Source: JBEKHI01 sp050012355
GTDB taxonomy: Bacteria; Actinomycetota; Actinomycetes; Streptosporangiales; Streptosporangiaceae
Reading direction: 5' to 3'
DNA length: 12,653 bases
Assembly (NCBI GenBank): GCA_050012355.1
Contig: JBEKHI010000244.1
Span: 1-12,653 of the forward strand
Below the pieces are notes generated by a model. That model was given only the letters and a program-made list of their open reading frames with translations, searched no databases and was not told the origin of the DNA. Positions 5,913-11,959 of the stretch are shown here, piece after piece. Position 1 is the stretch's first letter. Every line of letters begins with the position of its first letter. Position numbers and translations under genes: made by a program.

Positions 5913-6305
5913 TTATCCCACGCCGCTGATCTTGTGAGCTTCGATGGTGATCAGCAGCCGCGTCTGGTCGCGGCCGCCGTACCACGGGTACGGACCGCCC
6001 AGATAGCGCTGGGCCAGCTTCTCGATATGTTCCGCCGCCCCGTCCTCGGTCACATTCAGGACCTGACCGCGGACCGCGAAGTACCTGAAGGTGTTTTCCG
6101 GGTCTGAGACAGTCAGGGCGACGCGTGGGTCACGCTCGATGTTCCTGACCTTCTGGAATCCGGCGACGCTGTTAATCAGGATGTGCTCGCCATCGGTGTC
6201 CACCCAGGTCTGAGTCAGCTGGGGCGAACCGTCGGGCATCACGGTCGACAGGTAGCACAGGCTGGACTGGTGGAGCAGGGTGAGCAGGCCGTCGGGCAGG
6301 TCCAC
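5913..6305 (-). CDS. PPOX-class flavin/F420-binding oxidoreductase
   Basis: This is a split-barrel protein of the pyridoxamine 5'-phosphate oxidase-like superfamily, probably an F420- or FMN-dependent reductase. The signature runs from LPDGLLTLLHQSSLCYLSTV through PDGSPQLTQTWVDTDGEHILINSV, then the cofactor phosphate-binding KVRNIERDPRVALTV and a late LLITIEAHKISGVG strand. I chose GTG 6305 (130 aa), which gives the usual family start two residues before LPDGLL. It has AGAGGA at 6317-6322 and a TATCTT -10 at 6350-6355. Longer forms from GTG 6392 or ATG 6428 are possible, but they add a non-conserved basic stretch and the longest overlaps the upstream gene. The MazF-like gene follows after 18 nt and is probably co-transcribed. 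Confidence 0.88.
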   Translation of the reverse strand: MDLPDGLLTLLHQSSLCYLSTVMPDGSPQLTQTWVDTDGEHILINSVAGFQKVRNIERDPRVALTVSDPENTFRYFAVRGQVLNVTEDGAAEHIEKLAQRYLGGPYPWYGGRDQTRLLITIEAHKISGVG

Positions 6306-6349
6306 GTCCGGGTAAGTCCTCTCGGCTGGGTGAAGGGGTTCCGGCCGTG

Positions 6350-6355
6350 AAGATA
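6350..6355 (-). promoter_or_regulatory. Candidate -10 (TATCTT) for the PPOX gene
   Basis: On the minus strand TATCTT fits TANNNT and would start RNA near 6343. That leaves a leader of about 38 nt containing AGAGGA before GTG 6305. No clear -35 is seen. It would also serve the downstream MazF-like gene. Confidence 0.35.
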
Positions 6356-6403
6356 CCCGATTGCCCCGCCTGATCAGGTACGAACTGGCCACGCACGAAC
6401 TGG

Positions 6404-6889
6404 CTAGGGCCGACCGCGACGGCGCCATGAAAAGCGGCGGCCCGGCTCCGGCTCAGACCCGGACGCGTCCGCCCCCTCGGCCCGCGGAACGACGCGACTC
6501 TCGTGCCAGCGGCGGACCATCTCGTCCTCGTCGACCAACCGGACGATCATCGGCGGGCCGTCGGGCAGTCGGCGGAACGTCCGGATCCGGTCGTTCAGGT
6601 CCGCGACCACGCCACGGACTTCCTGCTCAGACCGCAGCAAATGCACCGTCTCGGCGAGCCGCTCCGATTCCTTGCGCAGCCGCAATGGCGTCGGCAGGGC
6701 GTCCTCGCCAGGCATGCCCTCACGACGCAGGTAGTCGCGCGCCCAGGCCTCGGCGCTGAACGCCCCGCGGCTCGGCAACGGCTTGCCCGTCCCGGGCAGG
6801 TTGTCGAACGCACCGCGTTCGGTCGCGTCCTGGATCTGCTTGTCGATCCAGGACGGAATGCTCATCTCCCTCGGCTTGCGCTCGGTCAT
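6404..6889 (-). CDS. DUF1992 / DnaJC28-conserved-domain protein
   Basis: The 161-aa soluble protein carries the DnaJ-homologue subfamily C member 28 conserved domain. WIDKQIQDATERGAFDNLPGTGKPLP (about 14-39) is the family signature. It is followed by WARDYLRREGMPGEDALPTPLRLRKESERL and a helical region. The family lacks a J-domain in bacteria and its biochemical role is not established. The C-terminal ~30 residues are charged and end RRFSWRRRGRP, which looks unstructured. ATG 6889 has no Shine-Dalgarno. A weak GACCCT element 6 nt upstream hints at a leaderless transcript. It is transcribed divergently from the GST-like gene across 83 bp. Confidence 0.88.
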   Translation of the reverse strand: MTERKPREMSIPSWIDKQIQDATERGAFDNLPGTGKPLPSRGAFSAEAWARDYLRREGMPGEDALPTPLRLRKESERLAETVHLLRSEQEVRGVVADLNDRIRTFRRLPDGPPMIVRLVDEDEMVRRWHESRVVPRAEGADASGSEPEPGRRFSWRRRGRP

Positions 6890-6959
6890 GTATCCAGGGT
6901 CGCACCCGCTCAGGCATGCCGCGAAACCAGGCCCGGTGGTCCGTCCTCCCGCGGTGATG

Positions 6960-6965
6960 TAGCGT
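6960..6965 (+). promoter_or_regulatory. Candidate -10 (TAGCGT) for a leaderless reductase mRNA
   Basis: TAGCGT matches TANNNT and ends 7 nt before ATG 6973. No Shine-Dalgarno precedes that ATG, so leaderless initiation is the simplest reading. Confidence 0.45.
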
Positions 6966-6972
6966 CGAAAAC

Positions 6973-7950
6973 ATGACGGAAACCGGTGAGTTCGTCCGCG
7001 ATACGCGGTACATCGACGGGAGGATCACCGCTCATGGCGGTTTTCCCGTCGTACCAGGCAGGTACCGGCTGGTGGTGGCCAGGGCGTGCCCGTGGGCGAA
7101 CCGGACAATCATCGTTCGCCGCCTGCTCGGCCTGGAGCCAGCGATCTCGCTCGGTATCTGCGGGCCGGAGCACGACTGGAAGAGCTGGACGTTCGATCTC
7201 GATCCGGACGGCCTCGATCCGGTGCTCGGCGTGCACTGGCTTCGTGAGGCTTTCGAGAAGGCACAGCCCGGTTATGACCGCGGTGTCACCGTCCCCGCCA
7301 TCGTCGACATACCGACCGGCAAGGTGGTGACCGCCGACTTCCGGCACATCACGCTGGACTTCGAGAGCGAGTGGACCGCCTACCACCGGTCTGGCGCACC
7401 GGACCTGTACCCGGAAAAGCTGCGCGACGAGATCGAGGAGATCAGCGATCTCGTCTACGAAGATGTCAACAACGGTGTCTACCGGAGCGGATTCGCCACT
7501 ACCCAGGACGCCTACGAGGACGCGTACACGAAGCTGTTCGCGCGGCTGGACTGGCTGGAAGAACGGCTCCGCACGCGCAGGTATCTGGCCGGCGACACCA
7601 TCACCGAGGCCGACATCCGGCTGTGGCCCACCCTGGTCCGGTTCGATGCCGTCTATCACGGCCACTTCAAGTGCAACCGGAACAAGCTGACCGAGATGCC
7701 GGTGCTCTGGGCCTACGCGCGCGACCTGTTCCAGACGCCCGGCTTCGGCGACACGATCGATTTCCCCCAGACCAAGCAGCACTACTACCGGGTACACACC
7801 CAGCTCAACCCGACTCAGATCGTCCCCGCCGGCCCTGACCTGTCCGGCTGGCTGACGGCGCACGGCCGGGAGGAACTCGGCGGCCGGCCATTCGGTGACG
7901 GCACCGCGCCCGGCCCGGTGCCGGCAGCCGAGCGGCCCACCCCCATTTGA
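6973..7950 (+). CDS. Glutathionyl-hydroquinone reductase-like protein (xi-class GST, actinobacterial type)
   Basis: The 325-aa thiol-dependent reductase has a thioredoxin-like N-terminal domain and an alpha-helical GST C-terminal domain. The catalytic motif is ACPWANR with Cys39, followed by the long xi-class insert. Further hallmarks are VTVPAIVDIPTG (106-116), NNGVYRSGFATTQDAYE (166-182), YLAGDTITEADIRLWPTLVRFDAVYHGHFKCN (204-235) and HYYRVHTQLNPTQIVPAGP (270-288). Characterised relatives reduce glutathionyl-hydroquinones. In actinomycetes the thiol is more likely mycothiol, which is inference. The ES pair that grips the gamma-Glu of glutathione in xi-class enzymes is replaced around 120-127 by TADFRHIT. 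The length is normal. It is monocistronic, ending in a strong convergent terminator. Confidence 0.92.
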   Translation: MTETGEFVRDTRYIDGRITAHGGFPVVPGRYRLVVARACPWANRTIIVRRLLGLEPAISLGICGPEHDWKSWTFDLDPDGLDPVLGVHWLREAFEKAQPGYDRGVTVPAIVDIPTGKVVTADFRHITLDFESEWTAYHRSGAPDLYPEKLRDEIEEISDLVYEDVNNGVYRSGFATTQDAYEDAYTKLFARLDWLEERLRTRRYLAGDTITEADIRLWPTLVRFDAVYHGHFKCNRNKLTEMPVLWAYARDLFQTPGFGDTIDFPQTKQHYYRVHTQLNPTQIVPAGPDLSGWLTAHGREELGGRPFGDGTAPGPVPAAERPTPI

Positions 7951-7952
7951 AG

Positions 7953-7985
7953 GTGATGCCGGCGACCAGCGGCCGCCGGCATCAC
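7953..7985. terminator. 12-bp-stem bidirectional terminator
   Basis: GTGATGCCGGCG (7953-7964) pairs perfectly with CGCCGGCATCAC (7974-7985) around a 9-nt loop. It lies between the convergent reductase and secreted-protein genes, immediately after the reductase stop, and has no U-tract. It can end transcripts from both sides. Confidence 0.8.
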
Positions 7986-7995
7986 GAAACATGGT

Positions 7996-8823
7996 TCAGC
8001 CGATAAGACCCGCGCTAGCGCTGGCTGCCTGATCGTTCGTGTTCCCCGCGAAGCTCGCGGTGTACCCGAGAGAAAGCACTATCGACAGCAACGACATGGT
8101 GGCACTACAACTGGCCGTCCCTTCGGCATCGGTGGTGGCGGTGCACAGCTGGGTCGAGCCCGACGTAAACGTGATCTGCTGGCCAGCCACCGGGCCACCC
8201 CCGTCGGTCAGCGTGGCGCTGAGGTTGAACAGGTAAAGACTGAGACCGGAAAGGCCGAGCACGGCGGGCGTGGCGGTCAGCGAGGTGGGCTGCGCCCAGC
8301 TGACCGTGACCTCGCCGTTCCCCGCGTGGGCATCGGCCGCCGACCGCTGCGACTTCGCCGTCTGGGTTACGTAATTGCCCCCGCTAGCACTCTGCGCGGT
8401 GCCACCAGCCGCGACCAAGACCTTGGCCCCGAGGGTGGACGAGCCGACGCTGACAGATGAGCTGCCATCGCCAACTGACACGTTCGCCACGCTCACGCCA
8501 CCGACGTTGACCTGGAAAGTCTCGCCCGGCAGCACCTGAAGCACCGCGCTGACCACGCTGCCGAGCGGGCCGGACGTGGTCCCGGCGACGGACGCGGCTT
8601 GCGCTCCGTCGACGGTGAAGTCCGCGCTGTAGACGCCCTCCGGGACGGTGAAAGTGTCCTGGCCGGCCGACATGTACGAGCAAGACGAAACCCCCGTGGT
8701 TGCGCCGGGCCCGCACGGCGAGGCAGTGGCCGCCTGCGCCGTGCCGACGAGAGCGGCGGACGCCGAGCTCGCCATGATGAGGCTAATTGCTCCGGACATA
8801 GTGAGGAGGCGAGAAGGCCTCAT
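7996..8823 (-). CDS. Secreted two-domain protein with a C-terminal bacterial Ig-like domain
   Basis: The 275-aa exported protein starts at ATG 8823: MRPSRLLTMSG, then a hydrophobic core, with cleavage near GTAQA at residue ~31. An AAAGG ribosome-binding site lies 8 nt upstream. An in-frame ATG at 8880 would add a charged KR/QK-rich stretch before the signal peptide and is less likely. Residues 48-176 (DTFTVPEGVYSADFTVDGAQ, LQVLPGETFQVNVGG, KVLVAAGG, NGEVTVSW) follow the layout of actinobacterial glycine-rich surface proteins, but with a much reduced Gly core. Residues 181-275 form a Big-type Ig-like domain (LSATLTDGGGPVAGQQITFTSGSTQLCTATTDAEGTASC, Cys227/Cys239). There is no sorting signal or anchor, so it is probably released or loosely bound. 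It might act in adhesion or as aerial-surface material, but that is a guess. Confidence 0.75.
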   Translation of the reverse strand: MRPSRLLTMSGAISLIMASSASAALVGTAQAATASPCGPGATTGVSSCSYMSAGQDTFTVPEGVYSADFTVDGAQAASVAGTTSGPLGSVVSAVLQVLPGETFQVNVGGVSVANVSVGDGSSSVSVGSSTLGAKVLVAAGGTAQSASGGNYVTQTAKSQRSAADAHAGNGEVTVSWAQPTSLTATPAVLGLSGLSLYLFNLSATLTDGGGPVAGQQITFTSGSTQLCTATTDAEGTASCSATMSLLSIVLSLGYTASFAGNTNDQAASASAGLIG

Positions 8824-8891
8824 GCGTTTGCCTTTCTTCTGGTTAGGCCGACGTTTTTGGCGGGATCCCGTTTCGCTCACTCACCGTATAT

Positions 8892-8910
8892 CTCTGATTA
8901 CTCAGAGTAA
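8892..8910 (-). promoter_or_regulatory. Overlapping palindromes with a candidate -10 upstream of the secreted-protein gene
   Basis: CTCTGA (8892-8897) pairs with TCAGAG (8902-8907), and TTACTCAGAGTAA (8898-8910) is a second near-perfect palindrome overlapping it. On the minus strand TACTCT (8904-8909) fits TANNNT and lies inside both, so a regulator bound here could block the promoter. The rest of 8824-8992 is AT-richer than the surroundings and contains no gene I can support. Confidence 0.4.
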
Positions 8911-8992
8911 ATGTGTCGTGGCAGATAGAAAACACTGGCGTAACGCTTTGCCCCTGTCCGCCTGATCACGAACTTCCCGAATATCCGGAGAC

Positions 8993-9292
8993 TTAGGGCC
9001 GGGAATCGAGCCACAATGTCCAGGGCCGGATGGACGCGAGCCGGAGGACACCGGAGACGATCCACGGATCCGCGTCGAAAATCGACTGGACGTGGGCGGC
9101 GGTATCGGCCTGCATGGCGAGCAGGGCGAGCTCGTCAGGTTCGCCGCCGATCGGGCCGCCGAGGATGATCAGCCCCTGCTCGACAAGCCTGTCCATGTAG
9201 GCGGCGTGCGAGTCCCACCCGGCCTGGGCACGAGTGTCCCGGCTGGGATCCCATCGCGGGCCGCGAGCCGTGGTGACGGCGAAAACTGGCAT
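8993..9292 (-). CDS. YCII-related domain protein
   Basis: The 99-aa protein of the YciI-like alpha/beta ferredoxin-fold family contains WDSHAAYMDRLVEQGLIILGGPIGG in the first half, and DPWIVSGVLRLASIRPWTLWLDSR at the C-terminus, which is a classic actinobacterial YCII ending. The family is thought to include small enzymes or ligand-binding proteins with a His-Asp pair, and His46-type residues are consistent (SHAAYMD). The specific role is unknown. I place the start at ATG 9292 because the conserved fold begins at MPVFAVTT; the in-frame upstream extension to 9382 is non-conserved and overlaps a small ORF. It starts 4 nt after the stop of that 30-codon ORF, so translation may be coupled. Confidence 0.85.
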   Translation of the reverse strand: MPVFAVTTARGPRWDPSRDTRAQAGWDSHAAYMDRLVEQGLIILGGPIGGEPDELALLAMQADTAAHVQSIFDADPWIVSGVLRLASIRPWTLWLDSRP

Positions 9293-9296
9293 GCGG

Positions 9297-9389
9297 TTAC
9301 TCAGCCTGGCGACCTGGCTTGATGCGATACGTCCGCACCTCCACCACCGGTGCCGGACAACCGTGGAGTGACCTAGCTGCATTCACCAT
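9297..9389 (-). CDS. Leaderless 30-codon small ORF, possible NIPSNAP remnant
   Basis: ATG 9389 begins a 30-aa reading frame whose last half (VVEVRTYRIKPGRQAE) matches the usual N-terminus of NIPSNAP-family proteins (VELRTYxIKPGRxxE) and then stops. It may be a truncated NIPSNAP gene, or a short ORF that sets translation of the YCII gene starting 4 nt later. A TACCCT -10 (9396-9401) ends 6 nt before the ATG, as in leaderless actinobacterial genes. A shorter NIPSNAP-like start at GTG 9344 or 9347 is also in frame. Whether it is translated is not known. Confidence 0.4.
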   Translation of the reverse strand: MVNAARSLHGCPAPVVEVRTYRIKPGRQAE

Positions 9390-9395
9390 GCCCCG

Positions 9396-9401
9396 AGGGT
9401 A
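9396..9401 (-). promoter_or_regulatory. Candidate -10 (TACCCT) for the small ORF-YCII transcript
   Basis: On the minus strand TACCCT matches TANNNT and is followed by exactly 6 nt and then ATG 9389. It would drive a transcript carrying the 30-codon ORF and the YCII gene. A GGAAC immediately upstream does not have a matching ECF -10 at the right distance. Confidence 0.4.
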
Positions 9402-9478
9402 AGTTCCCGCAGCCATCGAGCGGAAGAACGTAGCAAATCTTCGGTTCCCCGTTACCTGCGGTCTGCGAGTCTTGCAGC

Positions 9479-10411
9479 ATGACCGGTGCAGCATTCGGAC
9501 AGCACCTGGACGAGGCCGCTGGACGGGCCGGGCTGACCGGTACGGCTCTGGTCACTGCCGGGGACAGTACCTGGCAGACCGGTGACATCGACGCCCAGTA
9601 CGTGATCTACAGCATCACGAAATCGGTGATTGCCGCGGCGTTCCTGCTGGGAGAAGTTGACCTGGACGCCAGCGCCAGCTCGCTGGGCGGCGATGACCGG
9701 TTCGACGCCCCGGTGCGCCACCTCCTGCGGCACACCAGTGGGATACCCGACTACGGGCACAACCCCGCGTACCACGCTGCCGTCCGCCAGTCACCATCCC
9801 AGCCCTGGTCCGATGAGGAGTTCTTGTGGCGGGCTCATGCTCGCGGCCCGCTGTTCGCGCCGGGGCAGGGATGGGCGTACTTCAACAACGGGTACCCGCT
9901 GCTCCGCCAGATCCTGGACGGCCGCGGCGGGCTGGCCGCGTTCTTGCCCGCGCTCGGGTTCACCGCCGCTACCGTCGCTGAGGACCTGCCGGACTTCGGC
10001 GGCGCGGTACCGGCCCGCAGCGCGCTGATCGGTGACGGGCTGCACCCCGTCGCCGGCCGCTACCACCCCGGCTGGGTGGGGCACCGGACCATGGTGACCT
10101 CCGCTCGCGACCTGCACCGCTTCTGGAGCGGCCCGCCGCCGGCGTTCACCGACCCGGCCAACCTTGTACCGCTGGGCGCTGACACCGGCGGGCTCTTCGT
10201 CCACGCAACCTACGGGCTGGGCGTGCTCGCCGACCCGCGCAGCCCGATCGGCCTGATCATCGGCCATGGCGGAGGCGGCCCGGGCTACTCCGCCGGGACG
10301 TTCGCAGCCCAGGGGAAGGCCGCGGCGGCAATCGTCCTCCAGCCAACCGAAGACTTCCCCGCTCAGGAGCTCGCCATCGAGCTACTGACGATCGCCGCAT
10401 CACAACATTGA
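9479..10411 (+). CDS. Serine hydrolase of the beta-lactamase/DD-peptidase superfamily (class C-like)
   Basis: The 310-aa penicillin-binding-protein-fold hydrolase shows the three active-site motifs in order: SxxK as YSITK (Ser45, Lys48), YxN as YFN (Tyr134, Asn136) and the third-strand HGG (263-265) in IIGHGGGGPGYSAG. The usual LLRHTSGIPDY (82-92) lies between the first two. No signal peptide or lipobox is present, so it is probably cytoplasmic and more likely an esterase or peptidase than a true beta-lactamase. The family is short here by ~40-60 residues compared with EstB/AmpC-like proteins. Only a weak GAGTCT element lies 6 nt before ATG 9479 and there is no Shine-Dalgarno. It converges on the DNA glycosylase gene with 15 bp between stops and no evident terminator. 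Confidence 0.92.
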   Translation: MTGAAFGQHLDEAAGRAGLTGTALVTAGDSTWQTGDIDAQYVIYSITKSVIAAAFLLGEVDLDASASSLGGDDRFDAPVRHLLRHTSGIPDYGHNPAYHAAVRQSPSQPWSDEEFLWRAHARGPLFAPGQGWAYFNNGYPLLRQILDGRGGLAAFLPALGFTAATVAEDLPDFGGAVPARSALIGDGLHPVAGRYHPGWVGHRTMVTSARDLHRFWSGPPPAFTDPANLVPLGADTGGLFVHATYGLGVLADPRSPIGLIIGHGGGGPGYSAGTFAAQGKAAAAIVLQPTEDFPAQELAIELLTIAASQH

Positions 10412-10426
10412 ACTGCTGAAATACCG

Positions 10427-10969
10427 CTAGTGCTCGGCTACGGCCTCTCGCAGTTCGCGGAACGCATCGGCGATTGCCTGCAGGGTCCAGTGCGCGTTCA
10501 GACCGCTTGGGTTGGGCAGTACATCCAGCCGCGCGCCGCCGAATGGCTCCGGCCGCGGCCCGATGACCGCGCGCGGCTTACCGAAAGCGGACCGGTACGC
10601 GGTCACGCCAAGTATTGCGACGGCCGTCGGCCGGTACTCCTCGACCAGGGACACCAGCCGCTTTCCCCCGGCCCGCAGTTCGTCGGCGGTCAGCTCCGCG
10701 GCCTGCGCGGTCGCGCGCGGCGCGATGTTCGTAATGCCCAGGCCGTAGCCGGGCAGCAGATTCTGCTCGGACGGGTCGAGGCGTCGCGGGGTGAACCCGG
10801 ACAGCTCCAGGGCTGGCCAGAACCGGTTCCCTGGCCGCGCGAAGTGCCACCCCGTGGCGGCGGAGTACAGACCCGGATTGATCCCGCAGAACAGCACGTC
10901 GAACCGCTCCCCCACCGCGGGCAGAACGTCAGGAATTGTCCGGTCCCGCGCCGCCGCGAGATCAAGCAC
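10427..10969 (-). CDS. mug: G:T/U mismatch-specific DNA glycosylase
   Basis: This Mug/TDG-type uracil-DNA glycosylase excises U or T opposite G (and ethenocytosine) from double-stranded DNA to start base-excision repair. The 180-aa protein has motif A GINPGLYSAATGWHFARPGNRFW (29-51) with Asn31, the catalytic water-positioning residue of this family, and motif B NPSGLNAHW (153-161), the loop that intrudes into the helix. GITNIAPRAT (78-87) is also typical. Length is normal. GTG 10969 overlaps the end of the VOC gene by 8 nt (GTGCTTGA holds both start and stop), so the two are translated from one message with likely coupling. Confidence 0.95.
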   Translation of the reverse strand: MLDLAAARDRTIPDVLPAVGERFDVLFCGINPGLYSAATGWHFARPGNRFWPALELSGFTPRRLDPSEQNLLPGYGLGITNIAPRATAQAAELTADELRAGGKRLVSLVEEYRPTAVAILGVTAYRSAFGKPRAVIGPRPEPFGGARLDVLPNPSGLNAHWTLQAIADAFRELREAVAEH

Positions 10970-11303
10970 CGGTCTCGATGTACTCGAACACGGAGCCGTC
11001 GGGGTGCCTGGCGATCAGCCGCGCGCCGTTTGGCGCCGGTGCGGGCCCTTCGATGACCTCGCCCCCGGACACGTCGAGCTCCTCGAGCACCGGCCGCAGG
11101 TCCTTCACCAGCAAGGTGGCGACCCGGTTCCGGTACGCCTCGGTGTTGCCAGCAAGCAGCATGAACGACCCGACGCGGGCGAGCTGGACATCACGAAACC
11201 CGAACCGCTGAGCCGGTTGCTCCGCCAGCTTCTCGTAGAACGGAATGGCGGCGTCTAGATCGTCAACGAACACACGAGCGAGGACTTCCTGGATATTGGC
11301 CAC
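10962..11303 (-). CDS. VOC (glyoxalase/bleomycin-resistance) family protein
   Basis: The 113-aa protein is a single vicinal-oxygen-chelate unit: VLARVFVDDLDAAIPFYEKLAEQPAQRFGF for the first beta-alpha-beta-beta-beta module, then ATLLVKDLRPVLEELDVSGGEVIEGP and ARHPDGSVFEYIE for the second. Functional dimers place two such units around a metal site. Here the first-strand metal ligand, commonly His, is replaced (Arg10), while Glu110 near the C-terminus remains, so it may be a binder and not a glyoxalase. GTG 11303 is preceded by a TATCGT -10 ending 6 nt upstream. It is co-transcribed with the overlapping mug gene and divergent from the DUF2461 gene. Confidence 0.88.
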   Translation of the reverse strand: MANIQEVLARVFVDDLDAAIPFYEKLAEQPAQRFGFRDVQLARVGSFMLLAGNTEAYRNRVATLLVKDLRPVLEELDVSGGEVIEGPAPAPNGARLIARHPDGSVFEYIETGA

Positions 11304-11325
11304 TCGTTCACGATACGTTGGAGTT
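11304..11325. promoter_or_regulatory. Overlapping divergent leaderless promoters
   Basis: The 22 bp between GTG 11303 (minus) and GTG 11326 (plus) hold two TANNNT -10 boxes. One is TATCGT on the minus strand (11310-11315) and the other is TACGTT on the plus strand (11314-11319). Each ends exactly 6 nt before its start codon. They share base pairs 11314-11315. The -35 regions, if used, would lie inside the opposing gene. The space is too short for two ordinary leaders with ribosome-binding sites. Confidence 0.6.
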
Positions 11326-11949
11326 GTGGCATTCAGCGGGTGGCCAGCGGAGGCGCTGGAGTTCTACGAGGGGCTCGAGGCGGACAACTCCAAGACGTAC
11401 TGGACCGCGCATAAGGCGGTCTACGACTCTCATGTGGTCGGGCCGGGCCGCGAGCTAATAGAGGAGCTGGCGGCCGAGTTCGGCGACCCGCGGATCTTCC
11501 GCCCCTACCGCGATCTCCGGTTCTCATCGAACAAGACGCCGTACAAGACGAATTTCGGTGGAATGCTCGGCCGGACCTGTTACCTGCAGTTTTCCGCGGA
11601 CGGGCTGGCCGCCGGGAACGGCGTGTACCAGATGGACCCCGAGCAGCTTGCCAGGTTCCGCGCGGCCGTCGACCACGACATCGCGGGCCAGGAGCTGACC
11701 GAGATCGTCAGCAAGCTCGAGGCCGACGAGATCCAGGTGCTCGGCACCGGCACGCTGAAGACCGCCCCGCGCGGTTTCGACGCCGATCACCCGCGCATCG
11801 CCCTGCTGCGCCACAAGGGGCTGTATGCCTGGCGGAACTGGCCAGTAGCACCCTGGCTGGAAACTGCCCAAGTCAAAGACGAAGTGCTTTCCTTTTACAG
11901 AACGACGAGTGGGTTCTCCTCCTGGCTCACCCAGCACGTAACGGGGTAA
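11326..11949 (+). CDS. DUF2461 domain-containing protein
   Basis: The 207-aa soluble protein of the DUF2461 family (TIGR02453-like) contains FYEGLEADNSKTYWTAHKAVYDSHV near the start, then IFRPYRDLRFSSNKTPYKTNFGGMLGR, GVYQMDPEQLARFRAAV, and a C-terminal GLYAWRN...FYRTTSGFSSWL. These match the family's conserved order. Its biochemical function is unknown. I use GTG 11326 because the fold begins at AFSGWP and a TACGTT -10 ends 6 nt upstream. The in-frame ATG at 11245 adds 27 residues that run into the opposite VOC gene. The DUF1707 gene follows after 10 bp, so the two may share a transcript. Confidence 0.9.
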   Translation: MAFSGWPAEALEFYEGLEADNSKTYWTAHKAVYDSHVVGPGRELIEELAAEFGDPRIFRPYRDLRFSSNKTPYKTNFGGMLGRTCYLQFSADGLAAGNGVYQMDPEQLARFRAAVDHDIAGQELTEIVSKLEADEIQVLGTGTLKTAPRGFDADHPRIALLRHKGLYAWRNWPVAPWLETAQVKDEVLSFYRTTSGFSSWLTQHVTG

Positions 11950-11959
11950 ACATAGCGAT

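Noticed and set aside
5496..6305. PPOX-MazF as a toxin-antitoxin pair
   Set aside because: The PPOX protein is a complete enzyme with its cofactor-binding residues. Nothing in it resembles an antitoxin, and adjacency alone is not enough to call a pair.
5913..6428. Longer PPOX protein from ATG 6428
   Set aside because: The extra 41 residues are non-conserved, the ATG lacks a ribosome-binding site, and it overlaps the upstream gene. GTG 6305 matches the family start.
6910..7992. Long minus-strand open frame (360 codons) opposite the reductase gene
   Set aside because: It is the complementary shadow of a well-recognised xi-class GST gene and shows no domain pattern of its own.
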